A DNA stretch of 64,000 nucleotides from Alteromonas sp. IB21 (GCF_016405965.1 NZ_JAEFCD010000026.1:1-64000); one strand, 5' to 3'. Positions 9,967 to 19,689 are shown, counted from the first letter of the stretch. Numbers and translations: made by a program. The notes: generated by a model from the letters alone, not told the origin.

Positions 9967-10658
9967 GCGACTTATCGGGGCACTCTAACGCCACGCAATT
10001 AATTGAGCCATTTAACGACGCATCTGAATTGTCGAGTTCAGATGTGCGCACTTTTTTGCTAGAAAACCCCGAGTTCTTTGCTCAGCACCCTGACCTACTG
10101 GAAAAAATTAAGCTTCCTCATGAGCACAAAGGCAGCGTGTCGCTGGTAGAAATACAAAGTGAGCAGCTGCGACAAAAAGTAAGGCAGCTAAACTTCAAAC
10201 TTAACCAGTTAGTGAGCATTGCCAAGCAAAACGAAAAAATCTATCGGGTTTATACCGACTTAAACGTCCAACTCTTGCGGTGTGAGAGCGTAGCCGAAGT
10301 GCAGTTTACGCTAGAAGACGTCCTTCAAGAACGTTTGCAACTGTCTTCTGCCGTGATTAAAAGCTTCAAGGGCCCACACGCCATTCCAGAATTACAGCAG
10401 CGTTTATTTACAGAGAAACGCTTTAAAAATACCAATTTCTTTTTTGGTCGGTTATCCCAACACGAGCGCCAGCTCTTGTTTGGAGAAAGTCCTGCTGAGT
10501 CTGTTGCACTGATGTTGCTTGGCGATAATCGAGAGCTAGGCATATTGGGGATAAGCAGCAGCGACGCAAGTCACTTTACGCCGGATATGGATACCCTCTT
10601 GCTTCAACAACTTCAGCAAGTACTTAATATTATCTTGCCTGAAATGATGGGGTATTAA
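9963..10658 (+). CDS. DUF484 family protein
   Basis: DUF484 protein of 231 aa, found between dapF and xerC in many gammaproteobacteria (yigA position in E. coli). The N-terminal [31 protein letters not shown] segment is diagnostic. A coiled-coil-prone stretch (residues 60-100) follows, then a GAF-like C-terminal half. The biochemical function is unknown. A link to chromosome dimer resolution is only suggested by the constant company of xerC. It overlaps dapF by 4 bases and ends 5 bases before the xerC GTG. Confidence 0.9.
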   Translation: MSDLSGHSNATQLIEPFNDASELSSSDVRTFLLENPEFFAQHPDLLEKIKLPHEHKGSVSLVEIQSEQLRQKVRQLNFKLNQLVSIAKQNEKIYRVYTDLNVQLLRCESVAEVQFTLEDVLQERLQLSSAVIKSFKGPHAIPELQQRLFTEKRFKNTNFFFGRLSQHERQLLFGESPAESVALMLLGDNRELGILGISSSDASHFTPDMDTLLLQQLQQVLNIILPEMMGY

Positions 10659-10663
10659 CGGCA

Positions 10664-11584
10664 GTGTCTGCGGACGCGCTTGTCAGTGAGTCTTGCCAGG
10701 CGTGGCTAGATAAATTTTTACTCCACCTTCAGGTAGAGCGAGGTCTTTCCCTCCATACTATCAAAAACTATCAGCGGCAACTCACTGAGGTCGCCAAGTT
10801 ACTCGGCCTCTATGAATGGTCCGGGCTTACCCCAAGCGACATAAAGCGCGTTATGGCAGATGCCAAAATGTCGGGGCACAGCCCCCGCAGCATTGCACTG
10901 AGATTGTCAGCATTGCGAACTTTCTGTCAGTATTTGATTGATCACCAACAGCTTTTCAGTAATCCGGTAGAAGGAATTCAAGCGCCTAAGCAAGGAAAAC
11001 CCCTGCCTAAACAGCTTAGCGTTGATGAAATGCAGCAGTTGCTCAACTCCTCACCCACAAGTAGTGAAGATGATGAAGGTATGCAGCTCAGAGATATCGC
11101 CATGTTTGAGCTTCTTTATGGCTGCGGATTGCGTTTAAGCGAACTTACCGGCTTAAACTTAGCAGACTGCCTCAAAGACGGCACAGTTAAAGTCATGGGT
11201 AAAGGCAGCAAACAACGCATTTTGCCACTAGGTCGACACGCACAAAGAGCACTTAATGCATGGTTAAAAGTGCGTCCTGCCTATGCATCACCCTACGAAA
11301 GTGCGGTATTTGTGAGTAAACGTAAAACCCGCATTTCAAATCGGCAGGTCGCTAATCGTCTTGATAAAATGGCAAAAGAGCAGTCGCTTTCACAAAAAGT
11401 TAGCCCTCACAAACTGCGCCATTCTTTTGCCACGCACGTATTAGAATCAAGTGGTGATTTGCGCGCGGTTCAAGAGTTATTAGGTCACGCTAATTTGTCG
11501 ACCACACAGGTTTATACCCATCTCGATTTTCAGCATCTCGCCAATGTCTATGACGCGGCTCATCCTCGCGCGCACAAGAAGTAA
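10664..11584 (+). CDS. xerC: Tyrosine recombinase XerC
   Basis: Site-specific recombinase of 306 aa that works with XerD at dif to resolve chromosome dimers. It has an N-terminal SAM-like DNA-binding domain (residues 10-95) and a C-terminal catalytic domain. The catalytic residues are visible: Arg in GCGLRLSEL, Lys in GKGSKQR, HKLRH, and His with the nucleophilic Tyr in LLGHANLSTTQVYTH. The start is GTG with GGGGT about 9 bases upstream, inside the DUF484 C-terminal codons. The dapF-DUF484-xerC-HAD order is the conserved one and distinguishes it from XerD. Confidence 0.96.
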   Translation: MSADALVSESCQAWLDKFLLHLQVERGLSLHTIKNYQRQLTEVAKLLGLYEWSGLTPSDIKRVMADAKMSGHSPRSIALRLSALRTFCQYLIDHQQLFSNPVEGIQAPKQGKPLPKQLSVDEMQQLLNSSPTSSEDDEGMQLRDIAMFELLYGCGLRLSELTGLNLADCLKDGTVKVMGKGSKQRILPLGRHAQRALNAWLKVRPAYASPYESAVFVSKRKTRISNRQVANRLDKMAKEQSLSQKVSPHKLRHSFATHVLESSGDLRAVQELLGHANLSTTQVYTHLDFQHLANVYDAAHPRAHKK

Positions 11585-11604
11585 AGCTAAACTAAGGGTT
11601 ATCC

Positions 11605-12351
11605 ATGCAGTTTTTTAGGTCCATCAACCACGTCGATGCCATGACATTCGACCTTGACGACACACTCTACGATAATGAGCCCATCATTCGCCGGGCCGAG
11701 CAGGCGCTGCAGGCGCACATTGCGAAGTACCACAAAAAGGCGGCAGCCCTTACACCCAACGATTGGCAACATCTTAAACGTGCTGCGATTGTTAAAGATA
11801 GGCGTTTAGCCTCAGATATGGGGCAGCTTAGACGCGTTGTTTTGACGGCCGCCCTTTCGGGCACCTCAGCAGATAAATTAGAAATAGAGGCAAGCAAAAG
11901 TGATGAGGTTAGCGAAGCCGTAGAAACCTGTTTCAACTGCTTCTATGATGCGAGAAGCAACTTTGAACTTGCTGAAGATGTACATCGAGCACTTAAAACG
12001 CTAAGCGATAGACTACCTTTGGTCGGTATCACGAATGGTAATGTTAATGCACAAAAAATAGGTATTGATTGCTATTTCAAGACCATCCTACACGCCAGTA
12101 CTGCGCGACCGATGAAACCTGCACGAGACATGTTCGATGAAGCCGCGACATGCTTAAATATAGCGCCAAACTACATCCTCCATGTGGGCGATAATATCAT
12201 TAAGGATGTGAAAGGGGCGATTAATGCGGGATATCAGGCTGCTTGGTATGCCTGTAATAGACCAATGAAATTAGCTAATGAGCCTGTAAGCGTACTACCT
12301 CATGTCGCGCTGGATAACTTAAACGAGTTAACCCACTTTTTAAGAAGCTGA
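11605..12351 (+). CDS. yigB: HAD-family phosphatase, YigB-like
   Basis: Haloacid dehalogenase superfamily phosphatase (248 aa). Motif I is FDLDDTLYDN, motif II is the Thr-Asn of GITNGN, the motif III Lys is in ARPMKPARDMF, and motif IV is HVGDNIIKD. In E. coli YigB hydrolyses FMN and various sugar phosphates and sits between xerC and uvrD. Both position and motifs support this assignment, although substrate choice cannot be read from sequence. AAGGG lies 7 bases before the ATG. It is the last gene of the lptM-xerC run, since cysE follows on the opposite strand. Confidence 0.88.
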   Translation: MQFFRSINHVDAMTFDLDDTLYDNEPIIRRAEQALQAHIAKYHKKAAALTPNDWQHLKRAAIVKDRRLASDMGQLRRVVLTAALSGTSADKLEIEASKSDEVSEAVETCFNCFYDARSNFELAEDVHRALKTLSDRLPLVGITNGNVNAQKIGIDCYFKTILHASTARPMKPARDMFDEAATCLNIAPNYILHVGDNIIKDVKGAINAGYQAAWYACNRPMKLANEPVSVLPHVALDNLNELTHFLRS

Positions 12352-12410
12352 GGGGGTCAGAGTACATTTTTCGTTCAATTGAAATCATGAGAAAAAGTAC
12401 TCTAACCCCC
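12352..12410. repeat. REP-like imperfect palindrome
   Basis: Arms GGGGGTCAGAGTACATTTTT and, reversed, GGGGGTTAGAGTACTTTTT pair with one mismatch and one bulge around a loop of about 20 bases. It starts directly after the HAD stop codon and ends 5 bases before the cysE stop. There is no U-run outside the stem, so it is not a standard intrinsic terminator. From memory, GGGGTCAGAGTA-type palindromes occur as dispersed REP elements linked to REP-associated tyrosine transposases. No such transposase is in this window, and only one copy was seen. Confidence 0.6.
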
Positions 12411-12415
12411 AAATT

Positions 12416-13213
12416 TTAGTTATCTTCTAACACGTTTTGGCGCATAGATTCACAAGGGCTTTCGCAAATCGGTCTGCCGACTACTTTAGCTGGAACGCCT
12501 ACCACTGTAACATGGGCAGGTACGTTATTTAGTACCACGCTACCTGCGCCAACTTTAGAGCCTTCACCTATTTCGATATTGCCTAAAATCTTTGCGCCAG
12601 CGCCAATTAGCACGCCTTGGCGAATTTTAGGGTGGCGATCGCCCGATTCATTACCGGTACCGCCAAGGGTAACGCTCTGCAATATAGACACGTTATCTTC
12701 AATCACTGCAGTCTCCCCCACCACAATGCCCGTGGCGTGGTCGAACATAACGCCTTTGCCAATACGCGCTGCGGGATGAATATCGACACCAAAACTTGCT
12801 GAGTTACGGCTTTGCAAAAATAGAGCGAGTTGATGGCGACCATGCATCCAAAGGTAGTGCGCCATTCTGTGCACTTGTACCGCGTGAAAGCCCTTAAAAT
12901 GCAGTAACGGAGTGAGGTAATCATTTACTGCTGCATCCCGCGCTTTAATTGCGAGAATGTCTGCCGTAGCGGCCTCACTGATCCCAGGCTCTAGCAAGTA
13001 GGCTTCGTCAAATACTTCGCGGATCGCAATGGCAGGCATAACGTCATCAGCCATTTTGTTTGACAAGATAAAGCTCAACGATGACTCGAAGTTATGATGA
13101 GCAAGTACACTGGCATGTACATAGCTAGATAGCAAAGGTTCGTTTTCTGCAACAACTTGCGCTTCTTGTTTTAGCGTCGACCAAAAGTCGATTGGCGTGG
13201 AAAGTGCGGTCAT
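12416..13213 (-). CDS. cysE: Serine O-acetyltransferase
   Basis: Serine acetyltransferase (265 aa) that makes O-acetylserine from serine and acetyl-CoA, the entry to cysteine synthesis. It has an N-terminal helical domain (residues 1-140), then a left-handed beta-helix of hexapeptide repeats with the catalytic segment IHPAARIGKGVMFDHATGIVVGE. LQSVTLGGTGNESGDRHPKI and VPAHVTVVGVPAKVVGRP follow. The C-terminal tail, which in the family docks into CysK, ends in ED-N rather than the usual Ile. I chose the ATG at 13213 (GGA 8 bases upstream) over an ATG two codons earlier. It is convergent with the HAD gene and interrupts the usual yigB-uvrD adjacency. Confidence 0.96.
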   Translation of the reverse strand: MTALSTPIDFWSTLKQEAQVVAENEPLLSSYVHASVLAHHNFESSLSFILSNKMADDVMPAIAIREVFDEAYLLEPGISEAATADILAIKARDAAVNDYLTPLLHFKGFHAVQVHRMAHYLWMHGRHQLALFLQSRNSASFGVDIHPAARIGKGVMFDHATGIVVGETAVIEDNVSILQSVTLGGTGNESGDRHPKIRQGVLIGAGAKILGNIEIGEGSKVGAGSVVLNNVPAHVTVVGVPAKVVGRPICESPCESMRQNVLEDN

Positions 13214-13629
13214 GAGCATGTTCCGTTAATGTATAAATATCACGTACTGTAGATTCGGTCTGTTAGCCGCTGCTTAACAATATTAATCTACGATTAAGTG
13301 CTGCAAAGTAAAGTAAGTAGATTCAGGTACAAAGTTTACCTGAGTTTTATGTAGTACAATACCGGTGTGTTACCGCCCTAGCGTTAAAATCGATCAATCA
13401 GTCTGATTAATTCGTTATAGTAAAGGCCTACAAGATCTAACCGTTGCTACCGATTATGGCCTCTTCCCGCCTGATGTAATTTGTTATTTCATTACGCAGT
13501 AATAAACGTTAAACGATAAAACATAACGATAAAGGGGGAGAAGAAAACTGGACTGTATAAATTCACAGTCAGATGGCATAATGGCGGGCTGCTAACTGTG
13601 TAAAACTATCAACCAACAGGTACCACACT
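13214..13629. other. Divergent cysE/uvrD intergenic region (about 410 bp)
   Basis: Apart from the LexA box at 13553-13568 and an AGGGGGAG run near 13533 I see no gene or strong hairpin. AT-rich stretches (for example around 13480-13530) could hold promoters for both divergent genes. Confidence 0.5.
13553..13568 (+). promoter_or_regulatory. LexA (SOS) box upstream of uvrD
   Basis: CTGTATAAATTCACAG is an exact CTGT-N8-ACAG LexA operator, 61 bases before the uvrD ATG. E. coli uvrD is also SOS-regulated through a LexA box, which supports the call. Confidence 0.88.
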
Positions 13630-15801
13630 ATGGATGTATCTCGACTGCTAGACGAGCTTAACGACAAACAGCGTGAAGCAGTAGCAGCCCCATTGTCTAA
13701 CGCTTTAGTACTTGCCGGTGCAGGTAGTGGTAAAACCCGCGTATTAGTGCATCGTATTGCGTGGTTGATGGAAGTCGAAAACATCGCGCCTTTCTCGATA
13801 TTAGCGGTAACCTTTACGAATAAAGCGGCCAAAGAAATGCGCGGCCGTATCGAGTCGCTTATGGGGCGCAGTCTGCACAATATGTGGATTGGTACCTTCC
13901 ACGGATTAGCCCATCGCTTACTACGGGCCCATCACGCAGAGGCAAATCTTCCGGAAAATTTCCAAATTATCGATTCTGACGACCAATACCGCTTAATTCG
14001 TCGAATCCTTAAAGCCATGAACTTAGATGAAAAGCATTGGGCACCCCGCCAAATTCAATGGTATATCAATGGCAACAAGGACGAAGGTTTGCGTCCTCAA
14101 CATATTGAAACCCATGGCGACCATATCCAAAAAACCATGCGTGAAGTCTATGCTGCATATCAGGATGCCTGTGACCGTTCTGGCTTAGTTGACTTTGCCG
14201 AGTTGTTATTACGGGCGCATGAACTGTGGGCTAAAAATCCAGACGTGCTCGCTCACTACCAGCGCCGTTTCCGCGCAGTGCTGGTCGACGAATTTCAAGA
14301 TACCAACAATATCCAATACGCTTGGCTTCGCATGCTCTGCAGTGGCGGTAATAACAACATTATGATTGTCGGAGACGACGACCAGTCTATTTACGGCTGG
14401 CGTGGCGCTAATGTCGATAATATTCAGCACTTTCTCAAAGATTTTAATGAACCTAATACCATTCGTCTTGAACAGAACTACCGTTCAACCGGCAACATCC
14501 TAAAAGCGGCGAACACGGTTATCGACAATAACACGGGCCGTTTAGGAAAAGAGCTTTGGACCGAAGACGCTCAAGGCGAGCTAATTTCTGTGTATGCGGG
14601 TTTTAACGAACTAGACGAAGCGCGCTTTATTGTGTCTAAAATCAAAGACTGGCTCAATCAAGGTAACGCCTTAAGCGATACGGCCATTCTTTACAGAAAC
14701 AACGCCCAGTCCCGTGTTTTAGAAGAAGCCTTACTTCACGAAGGGTTGGCCTACCGCATCTACGGCGGATTGCGCTTCTTCGAACGTCAAGAAATTAAAG
14801 ATGCCCTTGGCTACATGCGTATGGTTAGTCATCCGCACGACGACGCCGCATTTGAGCGGGTAGTGAATACTCCGAGTAGGGGTATCGGTGAAAAAACCCT
14901 TTCGCAGGTGCGCGAGACTGCGCGCGCTCACAATTGTTCAATGTGGCAGGCGTGCCAACTGCTCATTAACGAAGGCGGATTTAAAGGTCGAGCATTGAAT
15001 GCAATGCAAAGCTTTGTGCTGCTCATCACAGAGCTTGAGCAATCTACCATGGATGAACCGCTAGACCAGCAAGCGGATAAAGCCATAAAACAATCGGGCC
15101 TATATGCGATGTACCAAGCCGAACGTGGTGAAAAGGCACAAGCTCGATTGGAAAACTTAGAAGAACTGGTCACCGCATGTAAAACCTTTATCGTGCCTGA
15201 CGAGGCGGAAGAAATGACGCCTCTTGCGGCGTTTTTGGCTCATGCATCTCTCGAAGCCGGCGAGACTCAGGCCGACAAAGATCAAGACGCGGTACAAATG
15301 ATGACCATTCACACCGCGAAGGGTCTAGAGTTTCCGCTAGTATTTTTGGCGGGTGTTGAGGAAGGCATGTTCCCTAGCCAAATGACCAACGACGAACCTG
15401 GCAGAATGGAAGAAGAGCGCAGGCTCTGCTATGTTGGAATGACCAGGGCTATGCAAAAGTTGTATATCACTTACGCTGAAAGTCGTCGATTATATGGTCA
15501 GGACAAGTACCATACCGCTTCTCGATTTATTCGCGAAATGCCAGCAGATTGCGTTGAAGAGGTGAGGCTAAAGACCACCATCTCGCGACCTGTGCATAAC
15601 CGCTTCAGCCAAGCTACATCTCATGCGAGTTTTGAAGAAACCGGATTTAGTTTAGGCCAGCGCGTTGTTCATCGTAAATTTGGCGAAGGTATAGTACTTA
15701 ATTACGAAGGAAGTGGTGAGCACGGCCGAGTTCAAGTAAACTTCGACGAATTTGGCAGCAAATGGCTGGTACTTGCTTACGCAAAGCTGGAGAAAGCGTA
15801 A
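13630..15801 (+). CDS. uvrD: DNA helicase II UvrD
   Basis: Superfamily 1 3'-to-5' helicase of 723 aa (E. coli UvrD is 720). It acts in nucleotide-excision and mismatch repair. Visible motifs are Walker A AGAGSGKTRVL, TFTNKAAKEM (Ia), VDEFQDTN (II), GDDDQSIYGWRGA (III), QNYRST (IV), IHTAKGLEFPLVFLAG (V) and RRLCYVGMTRA (VI). The C-terminal 60 residues form the Tudor-like region (GQRVVHRKFGEGIVL) that contacts UvrB or RNA polymerase in relatives. A CAGG ribosome site and an upstream LexA box are present. Confidence 0.98.
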   Translation: MDVSRLLDELNDKQREAVAAPLSNALVLAGAGSGKTRVLVHRIAWLMEVENIAPFSILAVTFTNKAAKEMRGRIESLMGRSLHNMWIGTFHGLAHRLLRAHHAEANLPENFQIIDSDDQYRLIRRILKAMNLDEKHWAPRQIQWYINGNKDEGLRPQHIETHGDHIQKTMREVYAAYQDACDRSGLVDFAELLLRAHELWAKNPDVLAHYQRRFRAVLVDEFQDTNNIQYAWLRMLCSGGNNNIMIVGDDDQSIYGWRGANVDNIQHFLKDFNEPNTIRLEQNYRSTGNILKAANTVIDNNTGRLGKELWTEDAQGELISVYAGFNELDEARFIVSKIKDWLNQGNALSDTAILYRNNAQSRVLEEALLHEGLAYRIYGGLRFFERQEIKDALGYMRMVSHPHDDAAFERVVNTPSRGIGEKTLSQVRETARAHNCSMWQACQLLINEGGFKGRALNAMQSFVLLITELEQSTMDEPLDQQADKAIKQSGLYAMYQAERGEKAQARLENLEELVTACKTFIVPDEAEEMTPLAAFLAHASLEAGETQADKDQDAVQMMTIHTAKGLEFPLVFLAGVEEGMFPSQMTNDEPGRMEEERRLCYVGMTRAMQKLYITYAESRRLYGQDKYHTASRFIREMPADCVEEVRLKTTISRPVHNRFSQATSHASFEETGFSLGQRVVHRKFGEGIVLNYEGSGEHGRVQVNFDEFGSKWLVLAYAKLEKA

Positions 15802-15843
15802 CTTATTAATGTGGCAAGGCAGCCTTTATCTAAGTTGGATTGT

Positions 15844-17121
15844 ATGCAGCAACATGTGCTGATCATCGAAAATGGTGAAGGCAACCTCGAACTCATTGCG
15901 AAACTTGTGCGCCGTGCCGGCCTTACGCCGGTTGGTGCTACGTCGCTTATAGAGGGAAAAGTACGGTTTTCGCAAAATATGCCCGAGACTTTTTTGTGCG
16001 CCATTGTTGCCTATTCGCTTCCCGATGCACCTAAAGGCGAGGCCATCGACTTTGCAGTTGAGTCTTTCATTCCCACCATAGCCACCACAGAAAGCCTAGA
16101 CAACGCTATTCGCGACAAAGTGCTAGAACGGGACGTAGTTGATTATATTCCAAAAGAAAACTCTCAGAATTACGATTATTTAAACCGTCTCATTAGTAGA
16201 CTTGAGAAAAACAAATCTACCGGCGTCGTCGTGGTGAGCACCAACCGAGTGCTTCGTACAAGAACCGTTTCCTTACTTCAGCGCCATAATTTTATCGCTT
16301 TCGAGTGCTTAACCGCCACCGATGCGATGCAGTGCTTATCTGAAAACAAAAATGTACGCCTTGTGATAACAGATAATACGCTTCCCGATATGACAGGTAC
16401 ACATTTTGTCGCCAGTTTAAGAAAGGCTTTTTCGAAAGAGCAGCTATCAATCATGGGCATAGCGGGAGGAAAAGGCATGCTAATGTCTGCTCACTTTATT
16501 AAAAGTGGCGCTAACGACTTCCTACGAGTGCCCTACTGTCACGAAGAGTTTTTATGTCGCGTGATGCAAAACGTTGAGTATATTGAGAGTGTTGAAGAAA
16601 TTCGGCGGGTTGCCAATACCGATTATTTAACGGGCTTGCCCAATAGACGTCACTTTTTCTATATGCTTACGGTTCAGCATCAAAACTTATCCGATGATCA
16701 TGCGCTCGCTCTTATCGATTTGGACTTTTTTAAATCAATAAACGACACCTATGGACATGATGCAGGCGACACTGTTTTAAAAGCAGTAGCGGCGCTCATT
16801 GAGTTTTATTTTCCCGACGAAATCATTTCTCGCTTCGGTGGCGAAGAGTTTTGTATTTACATGCCATCAACCCCGCTTACTGAAGCCTGCGAACGCTTAG
16901 AAGACTTTAGAAAGGTTGTCGAAGCCGAAGTGATCCAACTGCCTAAAACAAACATCAAAGTGACGTGTAGTATTGGCGTAAGCGGCGTTCACACGCAGCG
17001 GGTTGATAAGCTGCTAAGCCTTGCCGACAAGCAGCTATATTCAGCAAAAAACAGCGGTCGAAATCAGGTCAAGTGCGAGCCACCAGACGCGCCCAACTCA
17101 GAACAAGGCACCCTGCTTTAA
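15844..17121 (+). CDS. Double-receiver diguanylate cyclase
   Basis: Soluble response-regulator-type diguanylate cyclase (425 aa): receiver 1 (residues 1-125), receiver 2 (about 130-250) and GGDEF (about 260-415) with intact GGEEF near 332-336. Receiver 2 keeps its phosphoacceptor (LVITDNTLPD). In receiver 1 the matching spot reads AIVAYSLPD, so the aspartate is replaced and it is probably a pseudo-receiver. No RxxD inhibitory site precedes GGEEF. The start is uncertain: a GTG at 15811 would add 11 residues, but ATG 15844 begins directly at the receiver fold. It lies 42 bases after uvrD, and no partner kinase is nearby. Confidence 0.88.
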   Translation: MQQHVLIIENGEGNLELIAKLVRRAGLTPVGATSLIEGKVRFSQNMPETFLCAIVAYSLPDAPKGEAIDFAVESFIPTIATTESLDNAIRDKVLERDVVDYIPKENSQNYDYLNRLISRLEKNKSTGVVVVSTNRVLRTRTVSLLQRHNFIAFECLTATDAMQCLSENKNVRLVITDNTLPDMTGTHFVASLRKAFSKEQLSIMGIAGGKGMLMSAHFIKSGANDFLRVPYCHEEFLCRVMQNVEYIESVEEIRRVANTDYLTGLPNRRHFFYMLTVQHQNLSDDHALALIDLDFFKSINDTYGHDAGDTVLKAVAALIEFYFPDEIISRFGGEEFCIYMPSTPLTEACERLEDFRKVVEAEVIQLPKTNIKVTCSIGVSGVHTQRVDKLLSLADKQLYSAKNSGRNQVKCEPPDAPNSEQGTLL

Positions 17122-17203
17122 CCCCACCACGATGTGCACTACCGTCCTAGCCTTGCACTTCGAAGCGCACCTACCGCTATAGTATACGCAACTTTGCACT
17201 GCT

Positions 17204-18133
17204 TTACTGCTCTACTGCGAGCTTACGGGCTTGACGCTGACTGCGATAATTTAGTAAAGAATCGGCACTGAATAAGATAAGTGCAACCCATACGAAACCG
17301 AACGTCACTAGTCTCGATTCCTCAAGGGGTTCACCGTAGAGATACACAGCAAGGACAAACATAAGGGTTGGCCCAATATACTGAAAAAAGCCTAATGTTG
17401 AATACATGATCCGCCTTGCTGCGGCAGTAAAGCATAGCAAGGGGGCTGTAGTCACAATACCTGCCGCCACGATGAGCATGTTCAATGTCACATCGTTATT
17501 GAATAAATTGCTGTACTCGGAACCAAAAAATATCCAATAAAAAATAGCTAACGGCGATAGCATAAGGGTTTCAATGAAGAGACCAGGCAGAGAATCGACC
17601 GCTACTTGCTTTCTAAGCAAGCCATACACGCTAAAACTACCGGCTAACACCAGTGCAATCCACGGCACATGCCCATAAGACAAAATTAAAATTGCAACGC
17701 CAATAACGGCAAGCCCAACGGCAACACGCTGCAAGTTGCGCAGCCTCTCCCCTAAAAACAGTCGACCCAAGAAAACATTGATTAAGGGATTAATGTAATA
17801 GCCTAAGCTAGCGTCAAGAATATGGTCGTTATTAATAGCCCAAATAAAAAGAAGCCAATTTGCACCAAGCAGAAGCCCAGCGACGAACAATATTTGCATC
17901 ACCCGTTTGTTGCGAAACGCGGCGCCCACTTTCGGCCATTGTTTCAACGCAGCGATAAGCCCAATCAATAAGATGACTGACCAAATCACCCTGTGCATCA
18001 ATATCTCAGCAGCCGGCAACACCATAAGCTGTTTAAAATAAACTGGCGCTACGCCCCACATACTGTATGCGGCAATGGCACATATCACGCCGACTTGAGC
18101 GGCACTGGCTTGCTTAGACAAGACTGGCTCCAT
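17204..18133 (-). CDS. rarD: RarD-type EamA permease
   Basis: Ten-span inner-membrane transporter of the DMT/EamA superfamily (309 aa), named RarD after the E. coli chloramphenicol-sensitivity protein. Features are GVICAIAAYSMWGVAPVYFKQL at the N-terminus, the HRVIWS segment after the first span, DASLGYYINPLINVFLGRLFLGERL, and LGFFQYIGPTLMFVLAVYLYGEPL near the end. Substrate is unknown. The position near uvrD, a magnesium transporter, a YigI-like gene and recQ is the E. coli order. It is convergent with the cyclase gene. Confidence 0.93.
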   Translation of the reverse strand: MEPVLSKQASAAQVGVICAIAAYSMWGVAPVYFKQLMVLPAAEILMHRVIWSVILLIGLIAALKQWPKVGAAFRNKRVMQILFVAGLLLGANWLLFIWAINNDHILDASLGYYINPLINVFLGRLFLGERLRNLQRVAVGLAVIGVAILILSYGHVPWIALVLAGSFSVYGLLRKQVAVDSLPGLFIETLMLSPLAIFYWIFFGSEYSNLFNNDVTLNMLIVAAGIVTTAPLLCFTAAARRIMYSTLGFFQYIGPTLMFVLAVYLYGEPLEESRLVTFGFVWVALILFSADSLLNYRSQRQARKLAVEQ

Positions 18134-18351
18134 AGACTTTCGAGATAGAAGGGCGCGTATTGTTTATCAGCTTCAGAAAATACACAACCTTTACCGCTTT
18201 CTAAAAAAGATAAGCAGGCATTAGACGGAAATTAACCACCATTGCGAGCCGATTTTAATCTAGTCCGCTTAGGCACGCCTCGCTAATTCTGCGCTCCATT
18301 CACGCATTTCCTGACAAGCCTGCTATTTACGACCTAATAAAGAAACCCAGT

Positions 18352-19689
18352 TCAAAGTAAAAACAAGGTCCCCAAACCTAGGAAGGCCACAAACCCTACA
18401 ATGTCTGTAACCGTTGTTAGGATAACCGAGCCCGATAAGGCCGGGTCTATTTTGAGCTTATCAAGAACAACGGGCACGAATACGCCTGCCAACGCTGCTG
18501 CCACTATATTAAACAAAATAGCTAAGCAGATAACTAAGCCCAACATGGCATCGGTGAACCAAAAATAGGCGACAACACCTATCACTAACGCCCAGATGAC
18601 GCCGTTCACGCCCCCGACTTTGAGCTCTTTAACCATCAGCGCCCTTAAGTTAGCTGGGGTCACCTGTCCTAGCGCTAGCCCCCGCACAATAAGCGTTAAC
18701 GTTTGGCTACCCGCAATACCCCCCATGCTCGCCACTACTGGCATTAGTACGGCAAGGGCAACGACCTGCTGGAGCGTGCCTTCAAACAGACCAATAAACC
18801 ACGAAGCTAGGAATGCTGTGAGTAAGTTAATGCCCAACCACAGTGCTCTATTTCGTGCACTCTTCGCTACTGGCGAGAACAAATCTTCGTCCTCATCCAT
18901 ACCTGCGGAAGCCATCACCTGACGCTCGTAAAATTCGTTCACTAACTCGCTGGCCGACGTCACATCCAAGCGGCCAAGCAGCTTATTATTCTCATCAACC
19001 ACCGGCAATGATGCCAACCCAGAGCGTTGAACAAGAAGCGATGCATTCATGGTGTCGTCAGCACCTTGGATAGTGGTTACATTCTCTTCAGATAAATCAA
19101 ACAACGACACGTGATCTTGGGCAGTAAACAAATAGCTGATTTTTACCAATGCAGAAAATTGCCCCGAGCGGTTGACCAGAAAAATACTGTCGCAATGCTG
19201 CGGTATTTCTCTTCTCAGTAAACGCAAGCCCTCACGCACTTTAGCATTGGACGGCAAAACGAGTTGTTCGTGATTTACCCAGTGACCAATTTGATTATCA
19301 GGAAACTGCGTAGCTTCCCTAAAATATTTACGTTCTTTAGAGTCGAGAGACTCATAGGCCATATCGACCAAGCGTTTGGGTAATGAATCGAGAAGCTCTA
19401 GTAAGTCCTCGGCGTCTATGCCGTTAAAAATAGATGCCCACTCGTCATGTGGTGTATTGTCGATAAGAATTTCACGAGGGTCGCTACGCATCTCAACCAA
19501 TACATCGAGCTTGCGGTCTCGCGGTATGCCTTCCCACACCGTCAAGCGCTTTTCTACGGGTAGTGATTCTAAAAGAGACGCAATATATACCTCGTCTTGT
19601 CCGGCTAAAGCGGCCAACAAGGTTGCCGGATCATCACTCATACTGTCGGTAACAATCTCTTCAATTAAATCTGGTAATGGCTCTGCCAT
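18352..19689 (-). CDS. mgtE: Magnesium transporter MgtE
   Basis: MgtE-family Mg2+ channel (445 aa). An N-terminal acidic MgtE_N superhelical domain (residues 1-130) precedes two CBS repeats (about 135-255) that sense cytoplasmic Mg2+. A five-span pore domain follows with the signature PVVASMGGIAGSQTLTLIVRGLALGQ and a C-terminal LTTVTDIVGFVAFLGLGTLF. I set the start at ATG 19689, because GGGAGG lies 6 bases before it and residues upstream do not look coding. It sits where E. coli carries the unrelated Mg2+ channel gene corA, between rarD and yigI. Confidence 0.95.
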   Translation of the reverse strand: MAEPLPDLIEEIVTDSMSDDPATLLAALAGQDEVYIASLLESLPVEKRLTVWEGIPRDRKLDVLVEMRSDPREILIDNTPHDEWASIFNGIDAEDLLELLDSLPKRLVDMAYESLDSKERKYFREATQFPDNQIGHWVNHEQLVLPSNAKVREGLRLLRREIPQHCDSIFLVNRSGQFSALVKISYLFTAQDHVSLFDLSEENVTTIQGADDTMNASLLVQRSGLASLPVVDENNKLLGRLDVTSASELVNEFYERQVMASAGMDEDEDLFSPVAKSARNRALWLGINLLTAFLASWFIGLFEGTLQQVVALAVLMPVVASMGGIAGSQTLTLIVRGLALGQVTPANLRALMVKELKVGGVNGVIWALVIGVVAYFWFTDAMLGLVICLAILFNIVAAALAGVFVPVVLDKLKIDPALSGSVILTTVTDIVGFVAFLGLGTLFLL

